Source of the DNA: Oceanirhabdus sp. W0125-5
GTDB lineage: Bacteria > Bacillota > Clostridia > Clostridiales > Clostridiaceae
Length of the DNA: 64,000 bases
NCBI RefSeq assembly: GCF_027938815.1
Contig: NZ_CP115913.1
Coordinates: 840,001-904,000 of the forward strand
Direction of reading: 5' to 3'
Shown: positions 1 through 10,015 of the stretch, one piece after another
Layout of the letters: each line of letters begins with the position of its first letter
How positions within the stretch are numbered: position 1 is the first letter of the stretch
The notes under the pieces: model-generated
Database searches by the model: none
What the model was told of the DNA's origin: nothing
The model's input: the letters and a program-made list of their open reading frames with translations, nothing else
Translations under genes and position numbers: made by a program

Positions 1-1973
<1,973 letters not shown>

Positions 1974-2022
1974 TTAACTTACTTTGTGCAATTTTGAAGG
2001 AACATCCTTCAACTAAATAGAT

Positions 2023-2141
2023 ATCTGGTAATAATGGCGTGAAGGTTACACACCTTCCCATTCCGAACAGGATTGTTAAGCTTCACAGCGCTGATGGTAC
2101 TGCACTGGAGACGGTGTGGGAGAGTAAGACGTTGCCAGGTA
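2023..2141 (+). rRNA. 5S ribosomal RNA
   Basis: About 118 nt with the 5S layout: the terminal helix is formed by CTGGTAA (2025-2031) and TTGCCAG (2132-2138). The conserved loop sequence CCCATTCCGAACA follows, then GGGAGAGTAAGAC. It follows the 23S gene by about 50 nt, and that spacer contains a small hairpin (1994-2012). Exact ends are estimated to within a few bases. Confidence 0.95.
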
Positions 2142-2145
2142 ATTT

Positions 2146-2222
2146 GGACCATTAGCTCAGCTGGTTAGAGCAACCGGCTCATAACCGGTAGGTCCGGGGT
2201 TCGAGTCCCTGATGGTCCACCA
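2146..2222 (+). tRNA. tRNA with CAU anticodon, probably tRNA-Ile2 (lysidine type), possibly elongator Met
   Basis: A 77-nt cloverleaf including an encoded CCA. The acceptor stem pairs GGACCAT with ATGGTCC; the anticodon loop is CTCATAA (anticodon CAT). The GGACC acceptor and CTCATAA loop resemble, from memory, the Bacillus tRNA-Ile2, whose C34 is converted to lysidine by TilS to read AUA. Elongator tRNA-Met of Firmicutes usually starts GGCGG with loop TTCATAC. Annotation tools usually label such genes tRNA-Met. The amino-acid identity is inference. It starts only 5 nt after 5S, so it is co-transcribed with the rRNA. Confidence 0.9.
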
Positions 2223-2250
2223 TTACAGCCTTATTATTTTAAGGCTGTAA
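2223..2250 (+). other. Hairpin between the two tRNA genes
   Basis: A perfect 10-bp inverted repeat, TTACAGCCTT (2223-2232) and AAGGCTGTAA (2241-2250), with an 8-nt AT loop. It starts directly after the CCA of the first tRNA and is followed by CTCTTTT. It could be a leaky terminator or a processing stem. The distal terminator after tRNA-Ala has a closely related stem. Confidence 0.6.
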
Positions 2251-2269
2251 CTCTTTTAAATAAATACCT

Positions 2270-2345
2270 GGGGGTATAGCTCAGTTGGGAGAGCACCTGC
2301 CTTGCACGCAGGGGGTCAGGGGTTCGAATCCCCTTACCTCCACCA
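2270..2345 (+). tRNA. tRNA-Ala (TGC)
   Basis: A 76-nt cloverleaf with encoded CCA. The acceptor pairs GGGGGTA with TACCTCC, the D arm is AGCTCAGTTGGGAGAGC, the anticodon is TGC within CTTGCAC, and the T arm is GGGGTTCGAATCCCC. It reads GCN alanine codons. It is the last RNA gene of this rrn operon and is followed at once by a terminator. Confidence 0.96.
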
Positions 2346-2373
2346 AAACAGTCTTTTATAAGGCTGTTTTTTT
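2346..2373 (+). terminator. Rho-independent terminator of the rrn-tRNA operon
   Basis: The stem AAACAGTCTT / AAGGCTGTTT (one G-T wobble) with loop TTAT is followed by a run of T residues. It sits right after the tRNA-Ala CCA. Confidence 0.85.
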
Positions 2374-2781
2374 ATTTCATTTCTGATACTTATCATTTCA
2401 TACATATATGATCTCACAAGATATAAATAATTAAATATTAACTTCAAATAACAGAAATTATTAATTAGCTTTAATAATTCAAATTAAGATTTATATAGGG
2501 TTTATAAAAAAGTTATTCAATAAAATGTTGAAAAACTGAAATTTATTGTGGATAAGTCTTATTCGTTGTGGAAAAGTTAATTAAGTAATAAAAAAAATAT
2601 ATATATTTTCTAAATTTATGAATAAACCTAATATTATAGATAATAATATTAATATTGTCATTAAATCTATGTTATAGCATTAAATTCTTTAATTATTTAA
2701 AAAATTCTGAAAATTTAAAGGGTTTTTTAATGTAATCTAGAATAAGTTATTTAAGGCTAAGTATACAGGGGGTATTCGCGT
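2374..2781. other. AT-rich intergenic region with two DnaA-box-like motifs
   Basis: About 400 bp without a gene. TGTGGATAA at 2547-2555 is the exact reverse complement of the DnaA-box consensus TTATCCACA. TGTGGAAAA at 2567-2575 differs from it at one position. They share orientation, are 20 bp apart, and precede an A/T-only tract near 2586-2610. The 3' end carries the leader and ribosome-binding site (CAGGGGGT) of the next gene. No clear sigma-A promoter was identified. Whether DnaA binds here is inference. Confidence 0.5.
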
Positions 2782-4866
2782 ATGAAAGTATATAAAACTA
2801 GTAACTTGAGAAACGTTGGAATAATTGGTCATGGAGGTAGTGGAAAGACTACATTGACAGAAGCTCTTTTATATTATACTAAGGCAATAGACAGAATGGG
2901 AAGCGTAGAAGAGGGAACCACATTAAGTGACTATGATCCTGAAGAAAAAAGAAGACACAATTCTATCTCAACTTCAGTAGCATTGTGTGAGTGGGATGAT
3001 ATTAAAATAAATCTTGTAGATATTCCAGGATATTTTGATTTCGTAGGAGAGATGGTTCAAGGATTAAAGGCTGTCGATTTAGCAATGATTACTGTTTGTG
3101 GTAAATCTGGAATTGAAGTAGGAACAGAGAAAGCATGGAAGTACTCTATTAATCATGGATTACCAAGAGCATTTTTTATAAACAAATTAGATAGAGAAAA
3201 TAGTAACTTTGAAAAGGTTTTACTTCAGTTAAAATCAAAGTTTGGTATTTCGGTAGTTCCTATACAATATCCTATTGGTAGTGAAGGTGATTTTAGAGGA
3301 ATTATTAATGTTATATCAAGAAAAGCTAGAATATACAATCCTAAAACACATGAAATGGAGATTGCAGATGTTCCAGAAGAGCTTTTAGAAAAAGCTGATG
3401 AGTGTAAACGTATGATTATGGAAGCTGTTGCAGAGACTGATGAGGAATTATTAGATAAGTATTTTGATGAAGGAGAACTTAGTGATGAAGAAATTTATCA
3501 TGGGTTAATTAGTGGAGCATCAAAAGGTGAAATAGTACCAGTAATGTGTGGTTCAGCAGCAAAATGCATAGGAGTTCATACATTATTAGAAGATATAGAA
3601 GAGTGTTTCCCAACACCAAAAGATACAAATCTTTATAAAGCGAAGAATACTGAAACTGGTGAATACCTTGAGGTGAAAATTGATCATGATCAACCGTTCT
3701 CAGCAGTTGTATTTAAAACAATAGCTGACCCATTTGTAGGTAAATTGTCAATGTTCAGAGTTATTACTGGAGAAGCTACAGCTGATACAGTAGTGTATAA
3801 TCCTAATAAAGATAAGGAAGAAAAACTAGGAACATTATATTTCATAAAAGGAAAAGAACAATTTAATACTAAGAGAGTATACTCTGGTGATATTGGAGCT
3901 GTTGCAAAACTACAATATACTAATACTGGGGATACTTTATGTGAAAAAGGTTCTTTTATTCAATATAGGGAGATGGACTTCCCTAAACCAGTATATGATA
4001 AAGCTGCACTTCCTAAAGGAAAGGGAGATGAAGATAAAATAGCAGGTGGACTTCATAAGTTAATGGAAGAAGATCCAACGCTAATTGTAGAAAGAGATTC
4101 TGAAAATTCAGAAACAATAATACATGGATTAGGTGTTACTCATATAGATGTTATTGCAAGTAAATTGAAAAATAAATTTGGAGTAGAAGTTGAATTAAGA
4201 ACTCCTAAAATTGCATATAGAGAAACAATTAAAAAGAGCGCAGACGTTCAAGGAAAACATAAAAAGCAATCTGGTGGCCATGGTCAATATGGAGATGTAA
4301 AAATTCTATTTGAGCCTAGAACTGATGGAGAAGACGAATTGTTATTTGTAGATAAAATTGTTGGAGGAGTTGTTCCAAAAGGATATATACCTGCAGTTGA
4401 AAAAGGATTAAAGGATTGCATTAAGAAAGGGGTTCTTGCTGGATACCCTATGATTAGATTAAAAGCAACTCTTCATGATGGTTCTTATCATCCTGTTGAT
4501 TCTTCAGAAATGGCGTTTAAGATGGCGGCATCTTTAGCATACAAGAAAGGAATTAAGGACGCACAACCAATTATATTAGAACCAATAATGCATGTTGAAA
4601 TTAGTGCTCCAGATGATTATACAGGTGATATTATCTCTGATTTAAACAGAAAAAGAGGAAGAATTTTAGGTATGGAACCACTTGATGGAGTACAGAAAAT
4701 TATTGGTGAGGTTCCTCGTTCAGAAATGTTTGAATATGCTACAGAGTTAAGGTCTATGACTGGTGCTAGAGGTAATTTTGAAATGGAATTTGAAAGATAT
4801 GAAGAGGTTCCTAGAGAAGAAGTTGATAAAATAATAGCTGAAGCAAATAATGAAGATAATAAATAA
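2782..4866 (+). CDS. Elongation factor G paralogue (EF-G2-like translational GTPase)
   Basis: 694 residues, full EF-G length, with GTPase domain, beta-barrel domain II and domains III-V. G1 is GHGGSGKT (16-23) rather than the AHIDAGKT of the true EF-G at 42589. The G3 motif is DIPGYFDF (80-87) rather than DTPGHVDF, so the catalytic His position holds Tyr84. The NKLD motif is intact at 134-137. Such EF-G2-like proteins are a known side branch with unclear roles and often weak GTPase activity. The canonical fusA is also in this window, so this is not the main translocase. It starts at ATG after an AGGGGGT ribosome-binding site and is monocistronic, with its own terminator. Confidence 0.88.
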   Translation: MKVYKTSNLRNVGIIGHGGSGKTTLTEALLYYTKAIDRMGSVEEGTTLSDYDPEEKRRHNSISTSVALCEWDDIKINLVDIPGYFDFVGEMVQGLKAVDLAMITVCGKSGIEVGTEKAWKYSINHGLPRAFFINKLDRENSNFEKVLLQLKSKFGISVVPIQYPIGSEGDFRGIINVISRKARIYNPKTHEMEIADVPEELLEKADECKRMIMEAVAETDEELLDKYFDEGELSDEEIYHGLISGASKGEIVPVMCGSAAKCIGVHTLLEDIEECFPTPKDTNLYKAKNTETGEYLEVKIDHDQPFSAVVFKTIADPFVGKLSMFRVITGEATADTVVYNPNKDKEEKLGTLYFIKGKEQFNTKRVYSGDIGAVAKLQYTNTGDTLCEKGSFIQYREMDFPKPVYDKAALPKGKGDEDKIAGGLHKLMEEDPTLIVERDSENSETIIHGLGVTHIDVIASKLKNKFGVEVELRTPKIAYRETIKKSADVQGKHKKQSGGHGQYGDVKILFEPRTDGEDELLFVDKIVGGVVPKGYIPAVEKGLKDCIKKGVLAGYPMIRLKATLHDGSYHPVDSSEMAFKMAASLAYKKGIKDAQPIILEPIMHVEISAPDDYTGDIISDLNRKRGRILGMEPLDGVQKIIGEVPRSEMFEYATELRSMTGARGNFEMEFERYEEVPREEVDKIIAEANNEDNK

Positions 4867-4873
4867 TCAATTA

Positions 4874-4907
4874 ATCGGTAGTATCATTTATGATACTACC
4901 GATTTTT
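4874..4907 (+). terminator. Terminator after the EF-G paralogue
   Basis: Perfect 13-bp stem ATCGGTAGTATCA (4874-4886) / TGATACTACCGAT (4891-4903), TTTA loop, then a T run. Confidence 0.9.
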
Positions 4908-4991
4908 GGTATGCGTCTTTTTAGAATAGTTTGTTTATAATTAACATAAAATATTTATAAGAAGATTATAGCACGTGAAAGGACGACTAAG

Positions 4992-5225
4992 ATGCCTAAT
5001 TATGAGTTGTATATAAATGATAAAATATCTCTAGCGGATTATTCTGTGATACAGGATTATGTGTGCATTCTAGATTATCATGACAACATCACGGTGAATA
5101 TTGAAAATAACCCCAAAAAAGAAGTAGATATAATATGCAATATACTTAAGAATGAAAAGTTTAATATTATAAACGAAGGAGAAGAAAAAGATGGTAGATA
5201 CTCAATCAAAGCAAAAAAAGAATAG
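4992..5225 (+). CDS. Small protein of unknown function (77 aa)
   Basis: I do not recognise this gene. It encodes a soluble, acidic 77-residue protein beginning MPNYELYINDKIS, rich in Ile, Asn, Asp and Glu, with no signal peptide, membrane segment or cysteine-pair motif. A modest ribosome-binding site (GAAAGGACG) precedes the ATG. Its 3' end overlaps the next small gene by 35 bp in another frame, which suggests translational coupling of the pair. It lies between the EF-G paralogue terminator and a histidine phosphatase gene. The good start signal and compact spacing support it as real, but no function can be given. Confidence 0.55.
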   Translation: MPNYELYINDKISLADYSVIQDYVCILDYHDNITVNIENNPKKEVDIICNILKNEKFNIINEGEEKDGRYSIKAKKE

Positions 5226-5433
5226 ACAGAAAAAAAATCCAGATTATTATGATCTAAAATTATTATCACAATCATATGGTTCTGATGGTATGGTAATAAG
5301 AAATGTAGGAGAAGATATGGATAATTATATTGATTCGCCACCAGATTTTGAAGCATGGATAACACCAACTGTAGATTTAGAATATCAATTAAAAAGAAAG
5401 AATGACATAAAAGAGGAAAAATTATTAGAATAG
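5191..5433 (+). CDS. Small Lys-rich protein of unknown function (80 aa)
   Basis: Unrecognised. The 80-residue protein has a very basic N-terminus (QSKQKKNRQKKN, residues 5-16) followed by a neutral-to-acidic segment containing DYYDLKLLSQSYGSDG and PPDFEAWITP. No membrane segment. The ribosome-binding site GAAGGAGA lies inside the end of the preceding gene, whose last 35 bp it overlaps. The basic tail could bind nucleic acid or be flexible; this is only a guess. The gene is followed by a nested inverted repeat. Confidence 0.6.
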   Translation: MVDTQSKQKKNRQKKNPDYYDLKLLSQSYGSDGMVIRNVGEDMDNYIDSPPDFEAWITPTVDLEYQLKRKNDIKEEKLLE

Positions 5434-5438
5434 TAATA

Positions 5439-5508
5439 ATGTACTAAATACCTAAATTGAGCATATTCATTTTAGGTATTAATTTATTATAAATTATATT
5501 TAGTACAT
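5439..5508 (+). other. Nested inverted repeats (possible terminator or competing hairpins)
   Basis: Inner repeat AATACCTAAA (5447-5456) pairs with TTTAGGTATT (5471-5480). Outer repeat ATGTACTAAAT (5439-5449) pairs with ATTTAGTACAT (5498-5508). The left arms overlap by 3 nt, so the two stems cannot both form completely. The inner one, followed by AATTTATTAT, could act as a weak terminator after the small genes. Confidence 0.55.
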
Positions 5509-5594
5509 ATTATTTGGACAAGATGCATTAAGACTAAGAGTATGCTAAAATTAAGTATAGATTTTGAAGAATAGTATACAAAGGAGGAATTGGG

Positions 5595-6230
5595 ATGGGT
5601 AAAGTATATTTAACTAGACATGGGGAAACTACATGGAATACTGAAGGGAGACTTCAAGGATGGAATGATTCACCTTTGACAGAGACTGGAGTTAGACAAG
5701 CTGAGTGGTTGTACGAGAGATTAAAAGAAGAAAAGATAGATTATATATACTCAAGTCCTTCAGGGAGAGCATATGAAACTGCTAAGATACTTAATAAGGA
5801 GTGGGGATTAGAAATAAATAAGAATGATGATTTAAGGGAAATTGGACTTGGAGATTGGCAAGGTTTGAATCAGCAGGAGTTAAGAGAAAAATATGGAGAA
5901 ATGGTTGATATTTATTGGACAACTCCTAGTAAATATATAAATAATTCAGGTGAGTCATTTGAAGATGTTATAAATAGAACTGAAAAATTCTTAAAAAATG
6001 TTATAAAAGAGCATAAAAATGATAATATTTTAGTTGTAACTCATACTGTGGCGTTAAAGGGTATGTTACTAAAACTTGAAGAAAAGGATTTAGATAATAT
6101 TTGGGATGAACCTTTTATAAAACAGACTAGTTTAACAATAATTGATCATGATGGAACTAATATGACCATAGAAGTTCATGCTGATGCTTCACACCATAAA
6201 GCAGAATATATAAAAAATCCCCACTATTAA
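5595..6230 (+). CDS. Histidine phosphatase family protein (phosphoglycerate mutase-like)
   Basis: 211 residues of the histidine phosphatase superfamily. The phosphohistidine motif RHGET is at residues 8-12 and the second catalytic His is in VVTHTVALKGML near 149. Length and the LTETG/LREIGLGDWQG motifs fit the cobC/gpmB group: monomeric cofactor-dependent phosphatases annotated as phosphoglycerate mutase, alpha-ribazole phosphatase or broad phosphatases. With no cobalamin genes nearby, the substrate is unknown. The start is ATG after AAAGGAGGAATTGGG, a strong site. It ends at a convergent terminator shared with the histidine kinase gene. Confidence 0.85.
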   Translation: MGKVYLTRHGETTWNTEGRLQGWNDSPLTETGVRQAEWLYERLKEEKIDYIYSSPSGRAYETAKILNKEWGLEINKNDDLREIGLGDWQGLNQQELREKYGEMVDIYWTTPSKYINNSGESFEDVINRTEKFLKNVIKEHKNDNILVVTHTVALKGMLLKLEEKDLDNIWDEPFIKQTSLTIIDHDGTNMTIEVHADASHHKAEYIKNPHY

Positions 6231-6264
6231 TTATGAATAAACTACTTCGTCAATTTATTCATAA
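6231..6264. repeat. Hairpin in convergent spacer
   Basis: Perfect 11-bp inverted repeat TTATGAATAAA (6231-6241) / TTTATTCATAA (6254-6264) directly after the phosphatase stop codon. It is upstream of the main bidirectional terminator. Confidence 0.6.
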
Positions 6265-6274
6265 AAGAAGAAAT

Positions 6275-6312
6275 AATAAAGAACAAAGAATTTTTTCTTT
6301 GTTCTCTTTTCT
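6275..6312. terminator. Bidirectional terminator between convergent genes
   Basis: Stem AGAACAAAGA (6280-6289) / TCTTTGTTCT (6296-6305), with A-rich sequence on the left and CTTTTCTTT on the right. It can therefore end transcription from both the phosphatase (+) and the kinase operon (-). Confidence 0.8.
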
Positions 6313-7833
6313 TTATTCTTTTAATTCTTTATTCTCTATATATCTTGGTAATGTAAAATAAAATTTCACACCATTAGAGGTATTTTCTACACCATAGCTA
6401 CTTTTGTGTAAATCTAGTATTCTTTTTGTTATAGCGAGACCAAGACCGCTACCACCAGATGATTTGTTTCTGGATTTATCAACTCTATAAAATTTATCCC
6501 ATATGTTATTCAAATCATTTTTATTTAATTGAATACCCTGATTTTCTACAGATATAATAAAATTAGAGTCATTAAGAGGGGATAAGGATACTTTTATCTT
6601 ATCACCTAATTTAGTGTGTCTTTTAGCATTAGTAATAAAGTTATTAAGAACTTCTTCAATTCTTTTTGGATCAAATATTGAATATGGAGATATATCTAAA
6701 TCAATACTTGTAATAAAATCATGGTTTTGCATCATCAATGAATATTTTTTAGTTATGACTTTTAGAAATTCTGATATGTTAACTTTTTCTTTATTAATAC
6801 TATAAGGATCATTTTCTAGTTTTGCAAGATTAAGCATATCCACCACAAGTGAATTTAGATTGTTTGTTTCTTCGATAATAACATCTGTATAGAAACTAAT
6901 GTCATCTTTATCAACAATACCATCTTTTAATGCTTCAGCATATCCTTGTACAAGACTTATAGGAGTTTTTAATTCATGTGAAATATCTCCAATGAATTCT
7001 CTCCTCATTTTTTCCAGTTTACGTTCCTTTTCAATATCATCTATTAGTTTTTCATTGGCTTTATGCAAATCAGTTAAGGTATTATCAAGTTTCTTTGACA
7101 TGAAATTCAGAGAATTACCTAGGCTACCTAGTTCATCATTTGTAGAAATATTACATTTAACCTTAAAATCTAAGTTAGACATTTTTTTTGCAGTTTCATT
7201 AAGAACAATAAGTGGCTTTGTTAACATACGTGATAATATTATTGATACAATAACTAAAATTATCAATGCAGCAATAATAAAGTACAGATAATATTGGGAA
7301 AGGATATTATTTGCTTCATCAACAGGTTGTAAAGTTGAAACAACAAAGAGTATTGATGGGTTATATGTTTCTAGTGGAGAAACAATGACTGAATAATAGT
7401 TCTTCGAGACTGGATCCATAAACTGGTATGTCAAGGTTTCTTTTGAAAGAAGAACTTTATAATAGTTATCCGAATTTAACCAATGTTTAATTGCTTTGTT
7501 AATAGCATCATACTCTTTTAATATATTATTTTCATAAGGAGTAACAGAAAACTTTATTGTTCCATTACTATTTAAAATAGCAACTTTGGCGTTATTCTTT
7601 TCTTCAAATTCATAAATATATGACTTAAATGAGTTTGCAGTCATATTATAATTATCAATTGTGTACTTTAAATTTAGTGTATTTGATTTGAGGTTTTTTC
7701 TTTTTTCACTTATATAAAAATCATTAAAAAATAGATACTGAGATATTATTAATAAAAGAATTAATAAAAAAATAGGTATTATGGTAAAAAGGAATACTTT
7801 GAAAGTAATACTATTTCTAATTTTTTTTAACAT
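6313..7833 (-). CDS. Sensor histidine kinase, two-component system
   Basis: 506 residues. TM1 is about 12-34 and TM2 about 177-198; they flank an extracytoplasmic sensor domain of about 140 residues. A HAMP linker, dimerisation domain with phospho-accepting His286 (GDISHELKTP) and HATPase_c domain follow. The ATPase shows the N box NNFITNAKRH, NIWDKFYRVDKS and the G box GGSGLGLAI. It is the partner of the response regulator just upstream, with only 3 nt between the two genes, so they form one operon on the minus strand. The signal sensed is not evident. This layout resembles the PhoR/ResE class of membrane kinases. Confidence 0.93.
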   Translation of the reverse strand: MLKKIRNSITFKVFLFTIIPIFLLILLLIISQYLFFNDFYISEKRKNLKSNTLNLKYTIDNYNMTANSFKSYIYEFEEKNNAKVAILNSNGTIKFSVTPYENNILKEYDAINKAIKHWLNSDNYYKVLLSKETLTYQFMDPVSKNYYSVIVSPLETYNPSILFVVSTLQPVDEANNILSQYYLYFIIAALIILVIVSIILSRMLTKPLIVLNETAKKMSNLDFKVKCNISTNDELGSLGNSLNFMSKKLDNTLTDLHKANEKLIDDIEKERKLEKMRREFIGDISHELKTPISLVQGYAEALKDGIVDKDDISFYTDVIIEETNNLNSLVVDMLNLAKLENDPYSINKEKVNISEFLKVITKKYSLMMQNHDFITSIDLDISPYSIFDPKRIEEVLNNFITNAKRHTKLGDKIKVSLSPLNDSNFIISVENQGIQLNKNDLNNIWDKFYRVDKSRNKSSGGSGLGLAITKRILDLHKSSYGVENTSNGVKFYFTLPRYIENKELKE

Positions 7834-7836
7834 AAT

Positions 7837-8526
7837 CTATTCATCTCCAATCTTAAGCATATATCCTTTTCCTCTTACTGTTTTAATTATGTGTGACATA
7901 GAAGCAAGTTTTTCTCTTAAGCGTTTAATATGGGTATCTACTGTTCTTGCATCTCCAAAATAGTCATATCCCCATACATTATTCAATAGTGAATCTCTTG
8001 ATAAAACTCTACAGGAATTATTGCTCATATACTCTAAAAGATCATACTCTTTTGGTGATAATTGAAGTGTAGAATTACCGATACATGCTGACTTTTCTAA
8101 AGTGTTAACTTTTAAATTCCCAATAGAAATTATATGATTATTTGATGTGAGTATATTTATTGAGGAACGTTTTAGTAGAGCCTTAACTCTAGCTACTAAA
8201 ACTTTAGGACTAAAAGGTTTAGTTACATATTCATCTGCGCCAAGTTCAAAGCCAAGCAGTTTATCTTCTTCTTCTCCCTTCGCTGTTAACATTATTATGG
8301 GAACATTAGAGATTTCACGAATTTCTTCACAAACTGTGTATCCATCCATTTCAGGAATCATAATATCAAGTATAACAATATCAATATTTGGATTATTTTT
8401 AAATTCTTTTATTGCTGTGGGACCATCAGCAGCTTCGATTATTATGTAATTTTCTTTCTTAAAATAATCTTTTATTAATTTTCTCATTCTGAATTCATCT
8501 TCGACTATCAATATTGTATTAGACAT
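7837..8526 (-). CDS. OmpR/PhoB-family response regulator
   Basis: 229 residues: receiver domain with acidic pair ED at 9-10, phospho-acceptor Asp54 (ILDIMIPEMDG) and the conserved Lys in VTKPF near 104. A winged-helix DNA-binding domain with RTVDTHIKRLREKL follows. I chose the ATG at 8526 because GAGGTG lies 6-7 nt before it; a longer frame beginning at a GTG within that ribosome-binding site is unlikely. It is first gene of the kinase operon and divergent from the aminopeptidase gene. Likely role is transcription control in response to the adjacent kinase; targets are unknown. Confidence 0.93.
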   Translation of the reverse strand: MSNTILIVEDEFRMRKLIKDYFKKENYIIIEAADGPTAIKEFKNNPNIDIVILDIMIPEMDGYTVCEEIREISNVPIIMLTAKGEEEDKLLGFELGADEYVTKPFSPKVLVARVKALLKRSSINILTSNNHIISIGNLKVNTLEKSACIGNSTLQLSPKEYDLLEYMSNNSCRVLSRDSLLNNVWGYDYFGDARTVDTHIKRLREKLASMSHIIKTVRGKGYMLKIGDE

Positions 8527-8625
8527 AATAAACACCTCACTTAAGTTTTATTTTAGCACATAAATGTTTCAGTATTGCGAACAAAAATAAATAAGAAATA
8601 TATTTCGTAACTCAAAATTTTCTAT

Positions 8626-8653
8626 TTGTGAATAGATTCATATATGTTATAAT
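8626..8653 (+). promoter_or_regulatory. Promoter for the aminopeptidase P gene
   Basis: TTGTGA (8626-8631), 16-nt spacer, TATAAT (8648-8653) with an extended -10 TG (8646-8647... TGTTATAAT reading). It lies 40 nt upstream of the start codon in the divergent spacer. Confidence 0.65.
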
Positions 8654-8693
8654 TATATAAAAATGAAGATATAACCTATTAGGAGGAATAAAC

Positions 8694-9938
8694 ATGGAAC
8701 AAAGTTTTTTTATAAATAACAGAAATAAACTTTCTGAACTTATTGAGGATAACTCACTATTAGTTATGTTTGCCGGATCAGCTCCATTTAAAACAGCAGA
8801 TGAGAAATATGCATTTACTCCAAATAGAAATTTCTATTATTTAACAGGAATTAATGAGGAAAAAATAATCTTAACAATTGCTAAAGTTAATGGGCAAATA
8901 AGTGAAACTTTATTTATTGAGAGATTTGATCCAATAATGGCAAAATGGGTAGGAGCAACAATCTCTGAAGAAGAAGCCTATGAAAAATCAGGAATTAGAA
9001 CTATAAAAAATATTGATGAATTTGAAGGATATATTGGCAGTACAATGAATAGAATGCCTATAGAACAGATATACTTTGATCTAGAAAGACAAAGTATAAA
9101 TACCCCTTTAAACAAACAGCAAATATTTGCAAAAGATATAAAAGAAAAATATCCACATATAATAATAAAGAATGTATTTAATCAGATATCATCTTTAAGA
9201 TTAATCAAAACAGAGGATGAAATAAAGAATATTCAAAAAGCTATTGGAGTTACTAAAGAGGGTATAGAGCTTATGATGAAGAATGCTCAACCAGGAATGA
9301 AAGAATATGAGCTTGAAGCTTATTTTGATTTTACATTAACTAGAAATGGAATAAGAGATAAAGCGTTTAAAACAATAGCTGCTGCAGGTAAAAATGCAAC
9401 TATATTACATTATGACAAGAATAATAGCGAGATAAAAGATGGAGACTTGGTTTTATTTGATCTTGGAGCTCAGTATGGATATTATAGTGCAGATATAAGT
9501 AGAACATTCCCTGCAAATGGTAAGTTTACAGATAGGCAAAAAGATGTATATAATGCAGTTTTAAAGGCTCAAAAGGCAGTAGAAGAAGCTGTTAAGCCTG
9601 GTGTGCCATTTATGGAATTAAATGAAATTTGTAAGAAGGTTTTAGCTGAAGAGTGTATAAAGTTAGGATTAATAGAAGATGAAAAAGAAATCGGAAAGTA
9701 CTTCTTCCATACATTTGGTCACTACATGGGATTAGATACTCATGATGTAGGAAGCAGAAGTATAGCTCTTGAAGAGGGAATGGTAATAACAAATGAACCT
9801 GGACTTTATATTGAAGAAGAGTGTATTGGAATTAGAATTGAAGATGATTTATTAGTAACAAAAGATGGATGCGTGAATCTTTCTAAAGATATAATTAAAG
9901 AAGTAGATGAAATAGAAGCATTCATGGCAAATAGATAG
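8694..9938 (+). CDS. pepP: Xaa-Pro aminopeptidase (peptidase M24B)
   Basis: 414 residues. It removes an N-terminal residue preceding proline. An N-terminal aminopeptidase-P domain (about 1-170) starts SFFINNRNKLSELI. The pita-bread catalytic domain follows, with metal ligands in LFDLGAQYGYYSADISRTFP (Asp near 255 and 266), HTFGHYMGLDTHD (His near 344), TNEPGLYIEE and GIRIEDD. All five metal-binding positions appear present, so it should be active with two Mn or similar ions. Cytosolic; no signal peptide. Strong AGGAGG site before the ATG. Single-gene unit between a promoter and a terminator. Confidence 0.93.
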   Translation: MEQSFFINNRNKLSELIEDNSLLVMFAGSAPFKTADEKYAFTPNRNFYYLTGINEEKIILTIAKVNGQISETLFIERFDPIMAKWVGATISEEEAYEKSGIRTIKNIDEFEGYIGSTMNRMPIEQIYFDLERQSINTPLNKQQIFAKDIKEKYPHIIIKNVFNQISSLRLIKTEDEIKNIQKAIGVTKEGIELMMKNAQPGMKEYELEAYFDFTLTRNGIRDKAFKTIAAAGKNATILHYDKNNSEIKDGDLVLFDLGAQYGYYSADISRTFPANGKFTDRQKDVYNAVLKAQKAVEEAVKPGVPFMELNEICKKVLAEECIKLGLIEDEKEIGKYFFHTFGHYMGLDTHDVGSRSIALEEGMVITNEPGLYIEEECIGIRIEDDLLVTKDGCVNLSKDIIKEVDEIEAFMANR

Positions 9939-9942
9939 AATT

Positions 9943-9986
9943 ATACAAGCTGATATTGGATAATACCATATCAGCTTGTATTTGTA
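9943..9986 (+). terminator. Terminator after pepP
   Basis: Perfect 14-bp stem ATACAAGCTGATAT (9943-9956) / ATATCAGCTTGTAT (9968-9981), 11-nt loop, followed by TTGT. The T run is weak. Confidence 0.7.
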
Positions 9987-10015
9987 CATAAAAGATTATG
10001 ATACGGAGGAGAGAT

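Noticed and set aside
8527..8535. Longer start (GTG) for the response regulator
   Set aside because: The GTG is part of the GAGGTG ribosome-binding site of the ATG at 8526.
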